Assembly (NCBI RefSeq): GCF_009766085.1
Contig: NZ_LMUF01000064.1
Location: 32,108 to 96,107, forward strand
DNA length: 64,000 nucleotides
Direction of reading: 5' to 3'
DNA from: Burkholderia sp. S171
GTDB taxonomy: Bacteria; Pseudomonadota; Gammaproteobacteria; Burkholderiales; Burkholderiaceae
Shown: positions 41,083 through 50,074 of the stretch, in pieces
Layout: each line of letters starts with the position of its first letter
Position numbering within the stretch: the first letter of the stretch is position 1
Notes under the pieces: generated by a model
Databases searched by the model: none
Seen by the model: the letters and a program-made list of their open reading frames with translations, nothing else
Told to the model about the DNA's origin: nothing
Program-made: the position numbers and the translations under genes

Positions 41083-42906
41083 TTAATGGTTGTGGCGTGA
41101 CTCACCCTTCGTTTCGATAATGTTGAGATACAGCGTCGCCGGTTCCAGGCATGCGCCGCTGCCATGCTGGCCGACCATGCTGCGGTAGATCTCTTCCCAC
41201 GGTGTCATGTTCTTCAACACAGGCGGCTTCCAGGCCGCGCGGCGTTGGTCGAGTTCGGCGTCGGGGATCATCAGGTCGACCTTGCGCGTTTTCAGGTCAA
41301 TGCGAATTTTATCGCCCGATACAAGCAACGCAAGGCCGCCGCCAACGGCCGCTTCCGGCGACACGTTGAGAATGGACGGACTCGCCGACGTACCGCTCTG
41401 ACGGCCGTCGCCTAAAGTCGGCAGGGTGTCGATACCGCGCTTGAGCAACGCTGCCGGCGGCTGCATGTTGACCACTTCCGCGCCACCCGGAAAGCCCACT
41501 GGACCGCAGTTACGGATCACGAGAATCGAACGTTCGTCGACGCCGGTCTCCGGGTCTTCAATGCGCGCGTGATAGTCCTCCGGGCCTTCGAACACGACGA
41601 CCTTGCCCTCGAACACATCGGGATGATCCGGGTCAGCGAGGAAGCGCTTGCGGAAGGCGTCGTCGATTACGCTGACCTTCATGACGGCGCTATCGAAGAG
41701 GTTGCCCGACAGCACGACATAACCCGCGGTTTCCTTGAGCGGCTTCGCATATTCACGTATAACCTCGCGATCTGGCGTAGGCACAGCGGCAAGATCTTCG
41801 GCCAGCGTACGCCCCGTCACCGTGCGCACGGCGCCATTGAGCCTGCCTGCATCGAGCAGTTCCTTCATCACGGCCGGCACGCCACCTGCCCGATGAAACG
41901 CTTCGCCAAGGAAACGCCCGGCCGGCTGGCAATCGGTCAACAGCGGCACGTCGGGCCCAAGCCGTTGCCAGTCTTCCAGCGTGTGATCGACGCCCATGTG
42001 GCGCGCAATCGCAATCATGTGAATCGGACAATTCGACGATGCACCGAGCGCGGCCGCCGCGACCACGGCGTTCTCGAATGCAGCCTTGGTCATGACATCG
42101 GAAGGGCGCAGTTTCTCGGCGACCATCTCTACAATGCGCTTGCCGGTCGCATACGCCATCCATCCACGCTCGCGATGCGGCGCGGGAATCGCGGCACATC
42201 CAGGTAATGACATGCCGAGCGCTTCGGCCAGCGAGTTCATCGATAACGCGGTGCCCATCGTATTGCAGTGGCCGGCGGAAGGCGCGGACGACGCCACCTC
42301 GTCCATGAACTGCGGGTAGTCGATATCGCCTGAGGACAAGCGCTTGCGCGCATCCCAGATGACCGTTCCCGAACCCGCGAGCTTGCCGTTGTACCAGCCG
42401 TCTAGCATCGGGCCGCCCGATAGCACGATGGCGGGAATGTTGACCGTGGCGGCGGCCATCAGGCACGCGGGCGTGGTCTTGTCGCAGCCGGTGGTGAGGA
42501 CCACGCCGTCTATCGGATAGCCGTGCAGGATCTCGACGAGACCCAGATAAGCGAGGTTGCGATCGAGCGCGGCGGTGGGGCGCTTGCCGGTTTCCTGGAT
42601 CGGGTGAACCGGGAATTCGAGCGGAATGCCGCCTGCGTCGCGGATACCGTCGCGTACGCGGCTCGCAAGCTCAAGGTGATGGCGGTTACAGGGCGCAAGA
42701 TCCGAACCCGTCTGCGCGATGCCGATGATCGGCTTGCCCGACTGCAGCTCTTCGCGCGTGATGCCGTAGTTCATGTAGCGCTCGAGATAGAGCGCGGTCA
42801 TGCCGGGGTCGGAGGGATCGTCGAACCAGCGGCGGCTGCGCAGACGGAGTTGCGGGGTATCGTCGTGTGAATCGTGAGAATTCGGGGGGGTAGATTGATT
42901 AGACAT
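41083..42906 (-). CDS. IlvD/Edd-family sugar-acid dehydratase
   Basis: A 607-residue dehydratase of the L-arabinonate/D-xylonate dehydratase branch of the IlvD/Edd family. Three cysteines for the iron-sulphur cluster are visible: SDLAPCNRHH, TTGCDKTTPAC and SAGHCNTMGTALSMN. ESAP-like PQFMDEVASSAPSAGHCNT and the C-terminal RNCGPVGFPGGAEV and GRQSGTSASPSILNVSPEAAVGG segments are also typical. It would remove water from an aldonic acid to give a 2-keto-3-deoxy acid. It lies 57 bases after the 2-hydroxyacid dehydrogenase in the same operon, below the operator at 43939-43956. Substrate unknown. Confidence 0.92.
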   Translation of the reverse strand: MSNQSTPPNSHDSHDDTPQLRLRSRRWFDDPSDPGMTALYLERYMNYGITREELQSGKPIIGIAQTGSDLAPCNRHHLELASRVRDGIRDAGGIPLEFPVHPIQETGKRPTAALDRNLAYLGLVEILHGYPIDGVVLTTGCDKTTPACLMAAATVNIPAIVLSGGPMLDGWYNGKLAGSGTVIWDARKRLSSGDIDYPQFMDEVASSAPSAGHCNTMGTALSMNSLAEALGMSLPGCAAIPAPHRERGWMAYATGKRIVEMVAEKLRPSDVMTKAAFENAVVAAAALGASSNCPIHMIAIARHMGVDHTLEDWQRLGPDVPLLTDCQPAGRFLGEAFHRAGGVPAVMKELLDAGRLNGAVRTVTGRTLAEDLAAVPTPDREVIREYAKPLKETAGYVVLSGNLFDSAVMKVSVIDDAFRKRFLADPDHPDVFEGKVVVFEGPEDYHARIEDPETGVDERSILVIRNCGPVGFPGGAEVVNMQPPAALLKRGIDTLPTLGDGRQSGTSASPSILNVSPEAAVGGGLALLVSGDKIRIDLKTRKVDLMIPDAELDQRRAAWKPPVLKNMTPWEEIYRSMVGQHGSGACLEPATLYLNIIETKGESRHNH

Positions 42907-42963
42907 GCTGACTTGTCCGCTATTTTGTATTGAGAGATGAGGCGCCGACGCTTAACGAGCGGC

Positions 42964-43911
42964 TCAATGCGTGGGGAATTCGGTAACAAGCGGCGAGCCT
43001 TCAAAAAATGCCTGAAGATTGTCTCGAACCAGTTGCCCCATTGCCGCGCGCGTTTCGACCGTCGCACTTGACCGATGAGGCTGCAGCACCACATTGTCGA
43101 GGGAGTGAAAGCGCGGGTCGATCGACGGCTCGTTCCAGAAGACATCGAGCGCGGCGCCGCGGATGCGATGCGTGGTGAGATACTCAAGCAGCACGGGTTC
43201 ATCGACAATGCTGCCCCGCGCAACGTTCACCAGAATGCCATCGGGCCCAAGCGCGTCGAGCACATCACGGCTCACCGATGCATGGCTTTGCCGGTCAGCC
43301 GCCGCGCAGATCACCAGGAAATCCGAGTCACGCGCGAGTGCCACCGCATCTTCGCGATAGGTATAGCTGACGTCGTCGAAACGGAAGCGGTCGTGATAGG
43401 CAATAGACATATCGAATGCGGCCGCTCGCTTGGCGAACGCACGGCCTACACGGCCGAGCCCGAGTATGCCGAGCCGTTTGCCGAACATCCGCGTGGCCAG
43501 CGGCAACGACGCTTTTCCCCATTGACCGTCGCGGACCACGCGGTCATTCGCGGGTATGTGGCGCGCCATCGCGAGCATCAGGCCCATCCCCATATCCGCA
43601 ACGTCTCCCGTCAAAACATCCGGCGTGTTCGTAACGCGAATGCCGCGCTTCGCGGCGTGGCCGAGATCGATCGCATCGACCCCAACACCATAAGACACGA
43701 TGATTTCAAGCTGCGGCAGCGCATCAATCAACTCAGCGCCGGCGCCGGCTTCTCCATTGGTCGCCACGGCGCGGATGCGTGGCCCCACCTCCGCCAGCAA
43801 CGCGGCACGATCGATCGTATCGGAGAGGACGTGGAGCGTGTAGTGCCGCTCAAGTTCGGCCATGTCCGTTTCCGGGTAACGCACGACTACCAGTAAATCC
43901 GCCTTGTGCAT
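42964..43911 (-). CDS. D-isomer-specific 2-hydroxyacid dehydrogenase
   Basis: A 315-residue NAD(P)-dependent dehydrogenase of the glyoxylate/hydroxypyruvate reductase group. The nucleotide-binding motif is LGILGLGRVGRAFAKR. Catalytic Arg is in NVARGSIVDEPVLLEYL, Glu in LDVFWNEPSID and His in NVVLQPHRSSATVETR. The substrate-binding loop SYGVGVDAIDL is conserved. GAGGAGAT precedes the ATG at 43911, and the palindromic operator at 43939-43956 lies in its promoter. It is the first gene of the operon with the IlvD-type dehydratase. A partial copy of its first 14 codons lies at 46468-46512. Confidence 0.92.
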   Translation of the reverse strand: MHKADLLVVVRYPETDMAELERHYTLHVLSDTIDRAALLAEVGPRIRAVATNGEAGAGAELIDALPQLEIIVSYGVGVDAIDLGHAAKRGIRVTNTPDVLTGDVADMGMGLMLAMARHIPANDRVVRDGQWGKASLPLATRMFGKRLGILGLGRVGRAFAKRAAAFDMSIAYHDRFRFDDVSYTYREDAVALARDSDFLVICAAADRQSHASVSRDVLDALGPDGILVNVARGSIVDEPVLLEYLTTHRIRGAALDVFWNEPSIDPRFHSLDNVVLQPHRSSATVETRAAMGQLVRDNLQAFFEGSPLVTEFPTH

Positions 43912-43938
43912 GCTATCTCCTCATGTTAGATTTGATTA

Positions 43939-43956
43939 ATGGTTACCGGTAACCAT
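43939..43956. promoter_or_regulatory. GntR/LacI-type operator 1
   Basis: ATGGTTACCGGTAACCAT is a perfect 18-base palindrome between the divergent 2-hydroxyacid dehydrogenase and beta-hydroxyacid dehydrogenase genes. Its core matches the E. coli GntR operator (ATGTTACCGGTAACAT). The nearby LacI-family protein at 39947 has the matching type of recognition helix. Confidence 0.8.
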
Positions 43957-44006
43957 ACAACACGACGAAACCCGTGTCCAGCAGATCATTCCTCCAGGGT
44001 AGCGAG

Positions 44007-44924
44007 ATGACGGCCAATTCGATGGGTCCGTCCGAGAAGATTGCGTTTCTCGGAACGGGCTTGATGGGAGAGCGGCAAGCGCGCGTGTTGCTGAGGGCCG
44101 GCTACCGGCTTAATGCGTGGAACCGCACCAGGGAGAAGGCGCGCCGGTTGAGCCGCGACGGCGCGACCGTTGCGGAGTCGGCCGTTGACGCGGTTCGTGA
44201 TGCCGACGTGGTGATTACCATGCTCGCCAACGGCGACGCCGTGCACGAGGTCCTGTTCAACCAGGGCGTGGCCGATTCCCTCCAGGCGCACTCAACCGTG
44301 GTCGACATGAGTTCCATTCGCCCCGACGAAGCGCTGGACCATGCACGTTTGCTCGGGCGGCGGGGTGTCGCTTATCTCGAGGCGCCGGTGTCGGGCGGCA
44401 CGAGCGGAGCGGAGAACGGGACGCTTGCAATCATGTGCGGTGGCGATCCACGGGTTTTCGAACGCGTTTCGCCCGTATTGCGCTGTATGGGGCGTCCTGT
44501 GTTGATAGGCGCGCATGGCTTGGGGCAACTCACCAAGCTGGCGAACCAGATGATAGTTGGGACAACGATTGGTGTGATTGCCGAGGCATTGTCTCTTGTT
44601 GAAAAGGGCGGAGCAGACCCGGCGAAATTGATTGAAGTACTGGCCGGGGGTTATGCCGACAGCACGATCCTGCGACTGGACGCACAGCGCATGGTCGATC
44701 GGGATGTGCGGATCAGAGGGCGCTCCAGCACGCAGCTCAAAGATCTGAATAATGCTTTGCGGGTAGCGCAACAAGCCGGCAGCCCGACGCCCTACACCGA
44801 GCTTACCGCGCAACTTTTTAGCATGCTTTTGCAGGAGCATGGCGATATCGATCATAGCGGGATCGTGCTGGCGTTCGCGCACAACGCAAGCTTGTCGCGT
44901 GAGAGTCAGGCGGCCATTTCATAA
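44007..44924 (+). CDS. NAD(P)-dependent beta-hydroxyacid dehydrogenase (HIBADH/GarR family)
   Basis: A 305-residue member of the 3-hydroxyisobutyrate/tartronate-semialdehyde reductase family. The N-terminus IAFLGTGLMGERQARVLLRAGYRLNAWNRT holds the Rossmann motif. EAPVSGGTSGAENGTLAIMCGGD is the substrate loop, and GLGQLTKLANQMIVG contains the catalytic Lys. The ATG at 44007 is chosen; a GTG at 43974 would add 11 residues. It is divergent from the 2-hydroxyacid dehydrogenase with operator 1 between them, and is followed by the MHS transporter. It probably interconverts an aldehyde acid and a hydroxyacid in the pathway. Confidence 0.9.
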   Translation: MTANSMGPSEKIAFLGTGLMGERQARVLLRAGYRLNAWNRTREKARRLSRDGATVAESAVDAVRDADVVITMLANGDAVHEVLFNQGVADSLQAHSTVVDMSSIRPDEALDHARLLGRRGVAYLEAPVSGGTSGAENGTLAIMCGGDPRVFERVSPVLRCMGRPVLIGAHGLGQLTKLANQMIVGTTIGVIAEALSLVEKGGADPAKLIEVLAGGYADSTILRLDAQRMVDRDVRIRGRSSTQLKDLNNALRVAQQAGSPTPYTELTAQLFSMLLQEHGDIDHSGIVLAFAHNASLSRESQAAIS

Positions 44925-45034
44925 AAACTATTCGTTTCATTTAACCCGCTTGAATCATCCAGGCGGGCATTCCATAAATAAAGTAATAGCCGGCGTTCAA
45001 TCAAACGGCACCCCGATTTGCAAAGGAGACGCAA

Positions 45035-46429
45035 ATGGATTTGCAGCATTCCCCTATGCCCTCGCAGGTAAGCGCCGCTGCCCCGGTTCCCCCATCATTG
45101 GCCGCTGAAAAACCGCTTGTATCGCCTCAACAGTTGAGGCGAGCGATCCTGACCGGTGCGGTTGGCAGCGCGCTCGAGTACTACGATTTCGCGATCTTCG
45201 GACTCGCGTCGGCACTGGTATTCAGCCATATCTTCTTTCCCGCGCTGGGCGCGAAAGCTGGGCTGATGGCGAGCTTCGGCACCTACGGTGCGGGCTTTCT
45301 CGCACGGCCGTTCGGTGGCCTGTTTTTTGGGTCTATCGGTGACCGGAAGGGGCGTAAGTTTGTCTTGCTTGTCACCATAGCGATCATGGGGACCTCCACC
45401 ACGTTGGTCGGCTTTTTGCCCAATGGAACCGTCGGCGCGGTCGCGCTCGTGCTGCTGCGACTACTGCAAGGCTTCGGTGCGGGCGCGGAGCAAGCGGGGG
45501 CATCGACGCTCATGGCGGAAGTCGCCCCCGTGCAGCAACGCGGTTTCTTCGCAGCATTGCCGTTCGTGGGCATCTTCGCGGGCCTGGGGCTCGCCACGGC
45601 CACTTTCAGTGTCATGCAGCACGTGCTGGGAGAGCAGGCCATCCTTGCATGGGCGTGGCGTATCCCCTTTCTTTCTAGTGTCTTACTCATTGGCGTAGCG
45701 GTCTGGATCCGGCTTCGCTTGCGAGAAAGTCCTGCATTCATCAGCCTCGAGGGCGCGCACGCAGTAATCAAATCGCCGATGAAAACCGTCATTACCCACG
45801 CGCGCCGTCCCGTGCTCGCCGCAACCCTGATGCGATTCGCCGAACAGGGCGGATCGACGATCTACACCACGGTTGCCATCGCATTCCTCGGCGGCACCGT
45901 GGCCGCGAAACTGGGCGTCCGTCCCTCCGAGCTGACATCGATCGGCACGACGGGCGCGTTGATCGCCAGCATGGCGAGCGTCATCACAACGCCACTGTTC
46001 GGCGCATTGTCGGACCGCATCGGCCGTATCGCGGTGTACCGGGGTGGCGCGATCTTCATGCTGCTCTGGTCCGTGCCGTCGTGGTGGATGGTGAGCACGG
46101 GCAACGCGCTGTGGGTGGACGTGGCCCTGTTCGGCGGCCTGGCGCTGGGGGCTAACAGCATGCTGGGCGCGCAGTGCGCTCACTTCTCCGAACTCTTCGG
46201 CAATCGCTACCGGTACTCCGGCGTCGCATTGGCGCGTGAGTTGGGTGCGGTGTTGTCGGGGGGTATCGCGCCGTTGCTGGGGATATACCTTGTCGGGCTA
46301 TCGGATGGCGCGTTTTGGGTGATGGGACTTTATATGGCGACGCTCTCGGTGATTACGTTGATCGGCGTGTCGCTGTCCACCGAAACGCGGCAGCGGGATT
46401 TGACCGAGCTGAACGATGCAGTGGGTTGA
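45035..46429 (+). CDS. MFS metabolite:H+ symporter (MHS family)
   Basis: A 464-residue transporter with 12 predicted helices. The N-terminus carries GAVGSALEYYDFAIFGLASALVF, a hallmark of the metabolite:H+ symporter family (ShiA, KgtP, ProP), and then RPFGGLFFGSIGDRKGRKFVLL. The mid-protein loop and PLFGALSDRIGR repeat motif A. AAGGAGACG lies 3 bases before the ATG. Family members import carboxylates or osmolytes. In this cluster it likely imports the sugar acid used by the dehydratase (inference). Confidence 0.92.
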   Translation: MDLQHSPMPSQVSAAAPVPPSLAAEKPLVSPQQLRRAILTGAVGSALEYYDFAIFGLASALVFSHIFFPALGAKAGLMASFGTYGAGFLARPFGGLFFGSIGDRKGRKFVLLVTIAIMGTSTTLVGFLPNGTVGAVALVLLRLLQGFGAGAEQAGASTLMAEVAPVQQRGFFAALPFVGIFAGLGLATATFSVMQHVLGEQAILAWAWRIPFLSSVLLIGVAVWIRLRLRESPAFISLEGAHAVIKSPMKTVITHARRPVLAATLMRFAEQGGSTIYTTVAIAFLGGTVAAKLGVRPSELTSIGTTGALIASMASVITTPLFGALSDRIGRIAVYRGGAIFMLLWSVPSWWMVSTGNALWVDVALFGGLALGANSMLGAQCAHFSELFGNRYRYSGVALARELGAVLSGGIAPLLGIYLVGLSDGAFWVMGLYMATLSVITLIGVSLSTETRQRDLTELNDAVG

Positions 46430-46467
46430 AAATCAGCCAGGCGCTAGCCTCGACGAAGACGTTTTTA

Positions 46468-46512
46468 TTACGCCGCATATCGGGTTAGTACCAATCGGCC
46501 AGCCTTGTGCAT
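46468..46512 (-). pseudogene. 5' remnant of a duplicated 2-hydroxyacid dehydrogenase gene
   Basis: From ATG 46510-46512 the minus strand reads MHKAGRLVLTRYAA and then stops. The intact gene at 43911 begins MHKADLLVVVRYPE. Eight of the first twelve residues agree, and the untranslated leader (CATGAGGAGAT, then AGCATGCACAAGGC) and the operator upstream are also shared. Confidence 0.7.
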
Positions 46513-46545
46513 GCTCATCTCCTCATGCTAAAGTCAGTTGGATTA

Positions 46546-46560
46546 GTTACCGGTAACCAT
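46546..46560. promoter_or_regulatory. GntR/LacI-type operator 2
   Basis: GTTACCGGTAAC (46546-46557) is a perfect 12-base palindrome, followed by CAT as in operator 1. It lies 20 bases before the SDR start and in front of the dehydrogenase remnant on the other strand. Confidence 0.75.
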
Positions 46561-46577
46561 GAATGGAAGGGGTGACG

Positions 46578-47330
46578 ATGGAAGGGAAAATTGCCTTGAT
46601 TACGGGCGCGGGTTCAGGAATAGGGCGCGGTGTTGCGTTAGGCTTACTAACTGAAGGCTACACCGTCGTCTTGGCGGGACGAAACGAGCGTGCGTTGACT
46701 GAAACGGCGATTATGGCGGGCGCACATGCAGCCAATGCCCATGCACTACCCTGCGATGTTGCCGACCCCGATTCGGTCAATCGCTTGTTCACCCAGCTTG
46801 AAGAAAAGTTCGGCCGTCTCGATCTGTTGTTCAATAACGCCGGCACATTCACGCCGCAAAATTCACTGGAAGATATCAGCTATGAACAGTGGACTCAGGC
46901 CGTCAACGTTAATCTGACTGGCGCCTTCCTGTGCACGCAAGGCGCCTTCCGCCTGATGAAGAAACAGCAGCCACAGGGCGGCCGGATCATCAATAACGGC
47001 TCAATCTCAGCGCATGCACCGCGCCCGAAGGCAGCGCCGTACACGGCCACCAAACATGCAATAACCGGCTTGACCAAGGCAAGTTCGCTGGACGGTCGCC
47101 CTTACAACATTGCCTGTGGCCAGATAGATATCGGCAATGTGGTGACTGACATGAGCGAATTGATGGCGAAAGGGACGCTTCAGGCCGACGGTTCGATCAA
47201 GGTAGAGCCACGCATGTCGATGGATAACGTGGTCAAGGCAATCCTGTACATGGATAGCTTGTCACTGGATGCAAACGTCCTGTTCATGACGGTCATGGCC
47301 AGTCATATGCCTTTCGTCGGCCGAGGCTGA
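46578..47330 (+). CDS. Short-chain dehydrogenase/reductase (SDR)
   Basis: A 250-residue classical SDR, with ALITGAGSGIGRGVALGLL for cofactor binding, DLLFNNAGTF, and the catalytic region NNGSISAHAPRPKAAPYTATKHAITGLTKA with Ser, Tyr and Lys in place. The ATG at 46578 has GGAAGGGGTGACG upstream; a Met five codons earlier is less well placed. Operator 2 lies just upstream, so it shares control with the dehydratase operon. It probably oxidises the sugar or sugar acid at the start of the pathway. The Asn-Ile-Ala-Cys-Gly-Gln-Ile-Asp segment after the active site is typical of this subfamily. Confidence 0.92.
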   Translation: MEGKIALITGAGSGIGRGVALGLLTEGYTVVLAGRNERALTETAIMAGAHAANAHALPCDVADPDSVNRLFTQLEEKFGRLDLLFNNAGTFTPQNSLEDISYEQWTQAVNVNLTGAFLCTQGAFRLMKKQQPQGGRIINNGSISAHAPRPKAAPYTATKHAITGLTKASSLDGRPYNIACGQIDIGNVVTDMSELMAKGTLQADGSIKVEPRMSMDNVVKAILYMDSLSLDANVLFMTVMASHMPFVGRG

Positions 47331-47499
47331 AGACAGCAGGACAGGGTGGCGCAACAACCGGCCGGCGCGTGAGCAGATTGACCGACGTCAACGCGTTGTT
47401 TCGGAAGCTACTTGATGCATAGGCGTGGATAAGTAGCGAGATTTCACATATGGCCATCCTGCAGACCTGCGCTGGCCCACAATATCTTGGAGACGAATC

Positions 47500-48537
47500 A
47501 TGAAAGGAAATGTGGCACGCCGCGTGCGGGTTTTAGGGTGTCTGGGCTTTGTCCTGTTCGGAACGGTTGGCGCTCATGCTCAGGAAAAGCCGACGACCAC
47601 AATGAAGATCGCGTTTTCCAATTCGTTTGCGAGCAATTCGTGGCGTCAACAGATGCTGCAGGACTGGGACAAGGTCACCAAACAAGCGGTGGCCAACAAG
47701 GTCGTTGCAGCGGCGCCTAGTTTCACCACGGTGCAGAATCAGGCAACCGAACAATCCCAGCAGATTCAGAACATGATCCTGCAAGGCTACAACGCGATTG
47801 TCGTCGACGCGGCTTCACCCACTGCGGTGAATGGTGCCATCAAGCAGGCCTGTAGTGCGGGCATTGTTGTGGTGTCGTTCGACGGCACGGTCACGGAGCC
47901 CTGCGCGTACAAGATCAGTATCGATTTCAAGCAGATGGGAAAGATGCAGATCGATTATTTTCATGCACGCAATTTGAAAGGTAATGTGCTCGAAGTGCGA
48001 GGCCTGGCAGGTTTCGTGGTGGATAACCAGATACACGCTGGCGTCGAAGAAGGTCTCAAGCAATATCCGGACTTCAAGGTGGTCGGATCGGTCAACGGCG
48101 ACTATACGCAAACGGTCGCACAGAAGGCGGTCGCCGGACTCTTGCCTACCTTGTCCGATGTTGTCGCGGTCACCACCCAAGGGGGAGATGGTGCGGGAAC
48201 GGCGCGTGCGTTTATTGATGCCGGCCGCAAACTGCCTGTGGTTTTTATGGGCAATCGCTATGACGAACTTGAATTGTGGAAAAACGAGCACGATAAAAAC
48301 GGCTACGAGACCCAATCAGCTTCGATCGTACCGGGCGTCGCCACTTTTGCATTCTGGTATGCGCAGCAGGTGCTGGCCGGTGCGAAGTTGCCTAAGGAAA
48401 TCAATCTGCCGATTGCCGTCATTACCCAGAAGGACCTGGCTCAGTCGATGGCAAGCACTCCGAAGGGCGGCGTGTTTGACCGCTCTTTCACGCAGCAGGA
48501 AGTCACTGATTACGTAAAAAACCACGCCGCCAACTAA
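47500..48537 (+). CDS. Sugar ABC transporter periplasmic binding protein (ribose type)
   Basis: A 345-residue binding protein with signal peptide VRVLGCLGFVLFGTVGAHAQ. The type I periplasmic fold follows: MKIAFSNSFASNSWRQQML, QIQNMILQGYNAIVVDAASPTAVNGAIKQACSAGIVVVSFDG, then VTTQGGDGAGTARAFIDAGRKLPVVFMGNRYDELELWK. GGAGACG precedes the ATG. An ATPase and two permease genes follow in order, forming a complete importer. The divergence from classic RbsB suggests a less common sugar or polyol; the ligand is unknown. Confidence 0.9.
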   Translation: MKGNVARRVRVLGCLGFVLFGTVGAHAQEKPTTTMKIAFSNSFASNSWRQQMLQDWDKVTKQAVANKVVAAAPSFTTVQNQATEQSQQIQNMILQGYNAIVVDAASPTAVNGAIKQACSAGIVVVSFDGTVTEPCAYKISIDFKQMGKMQIDYFHARNLKGNVLEVRGLAGFVVDNQIHAGVEEGLKQYPDFKVVGSVNGDYTQTVAQKAVAGLLPTLSDVVAVTTQGGDGAGTARAFIDAGRKLPVVFMGNRYDELELWKNEHDKNGYETQSASIVPGVATFAFWYAQQVLAGAKLPKEINLPIAVITQKDLAQSMASTPKGGVFDRSFTQQEVTDYVKNHAAN

Positions 48538-48604
48538 CGCGTGCATAGCGGCCCGGAGGGCGCCGCACGATGCATGAAATTATTGAGGGTGATGAGGGAC
48601 TTTT

Positions 48605-50074
48605 ATGACATCCAGTGCGGACGCAGCATTTGTTCAAACCGAGAGAATCGGTAAGACGTTTGGTGCGGTGAGGGCGTTAAACGAGGCAACCCTGGCGTTT
48701 TATCCGGGCGAGTGCGTCGGTATTGTCGGGCACAACGGGGCGGGCAAATCGACGTTGATGAATATTCTTTCCGGTGTCTTCAAGAATGATAAGGGCACGC
48801 TGCATGTAGACGGAAAGAACGTGGAGCATCACTGGAATACCCACGAAGCTATCAGGCACGGCATACGCTGCGTATTCCAGGAGTTGTCGTTGTGCCCGAA
48901 TCTCAGTCTCGCGGAAAACATGCGTCTGCGAACGTCGGCGGGCAACGCGTTCGGGTGGCGCAAACAAGCCGGTGCGCAGTTGATCAGCGCGCTGGACAAG
49001 ATCTTCCCGCGTCATGGTCTTGGTGCCAACCAGATTATCGAGGAACTCCCGATCACCAAGCGTCAGATGGTCGAGATCGCCATGGCATTTACGCCGGGCG
49101 ATCACCCGTTAAAGCTGGTCATTCTCGATGAGCCTACATCCTCGCTGGACGAACAATCGGCGAAGCAACTACTCACGTATCTACGCGACTTCGTCAGCGG
49201 CGGCGGTATCTGCATATTGATCTCGCACAAAATGCACGAGGTCATGAACTTCAGCGACCGCGTTGTTGTGATGCGCGAGGGTGCGGTCATCTACGAAAGC
49301 GACACCGCGCAAACCAGTGCCAAGCGAGTGGTTGAGGCAATGGGGCAAGGACACACTAACCGCGACGAACGAGCGGCGACCCGCCATCATCAAGCGGGTG
49401 AGTTGCAGGTACAGGCGCGTCTGTTGGTAGAGGGTTTGCCGCTCAAGGCGTTCCAAGGCGAGATTATCGGACTGGCGGGACTGGCAGGGCACGGCCAAAC
49501 CCGCTTGCTCAAATTGATTCATGCATTGCGCAAGGGTCACCAGGATCGGCACAGCAATGAACTGCATGCCGATACGGCGTTTGTTGCCGGAGACAGGCAG
49601 AGCGATGGCGTGTTCGGCTTATGGTCGATTGCGAAAAACATGAGTTTGTCCTGGCTTGGCAAATGCGGCCGGGCGGGGATGATTTCCTTTGCGGAAGAAG
49701 ATCGTCTGATCGGGCAATGGATGGAAAAACTCAGGGTGAAAACGCCCGACATGAACCTGCCTATTTCGTCACTGTCAGGCGGCAACCAGCAGAAGGTATT
49801 GTTTGCACGCGCGTTGGGCGCTGACGCACCAATGATCCTCATGGACGATCCCACCCGCGGCGTGGATGTCGGCACGAAATACGAGGTATATAGCATTGTC
49901 CGATCGCAAGCTGACCAGGGGCGAACGTTCCTTTGGTACACGACGGAGTTCGATGAGCTATATCACTGCGACCGCATCTATGTGATGAACGAAGGTGAAA
50001 TTGTCGGGGAAATTGCAAATGCCGATCTGAGCGAAGGCGCGCTGTTTCGGCTGTCCTTCAAGGAGCTGGCATGA
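48605..50074 (+). CDS. Sugar ABC transporter ATP-binding protein (RbsA-like)
   Basis: A 489-residue double ATPase. The first half has an intact Walker A (GHNGAGKSTLMNIL), a signature variant (PITKRQMVEIAMAF) and Walker B (LVILDEPTSSLD). The second half keeps the signature LSGGNQQKVLFARAL and Walker B (MILMDDPTRGVDVG), but its Walker A is degenerate (GLAGLAGHGQTRLLKL), as usual in this family. It energises the importer with the two permeases that follow; its stop overlaps the first permease start (ATGA). Confidence 0.93.
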   Translation: MTSSADAAFVQTERIGKTFGAVRALNEATLAFYPGECVGIVGHNGAGKSTLMNILSGVFKNDKGTLHVDGKNVEHHWNTHEAIRHGIRCVFQELSLCPNLSLAENMRLRTSAGNAFGWRKQAGAQLISALDKIFPRHGLGANQIIEELPITKRQMVEIAMAFTPGDHPLKLVILDEPTSSLDEQSAKQLLTYLRDFVSGGGICILISHKMHEVMNFSDRVVVMREGAVIYESDTAQTSAKRVVEAMGQGHTNRDERAATRHHQAGELQVQARLLVEGLPLKAFQGEIIGLAGLAGHGQTRLLKLIHALRKGHQDRHSNELHADTAFVAGDRQSDGVFGLWSIAKNMSLSWLGKCGRAGMISFAEEDRLIGQWMEKLRVKTPDMNLPISSLSGGNQQKVLFARALGADAPMILMDDPTRGVDVGTKYEVYSIVRSQADQGRTFLWYTTEFDELYHCDRIYVMNEGEIVGEIANADLSEGALFRLSFKELA

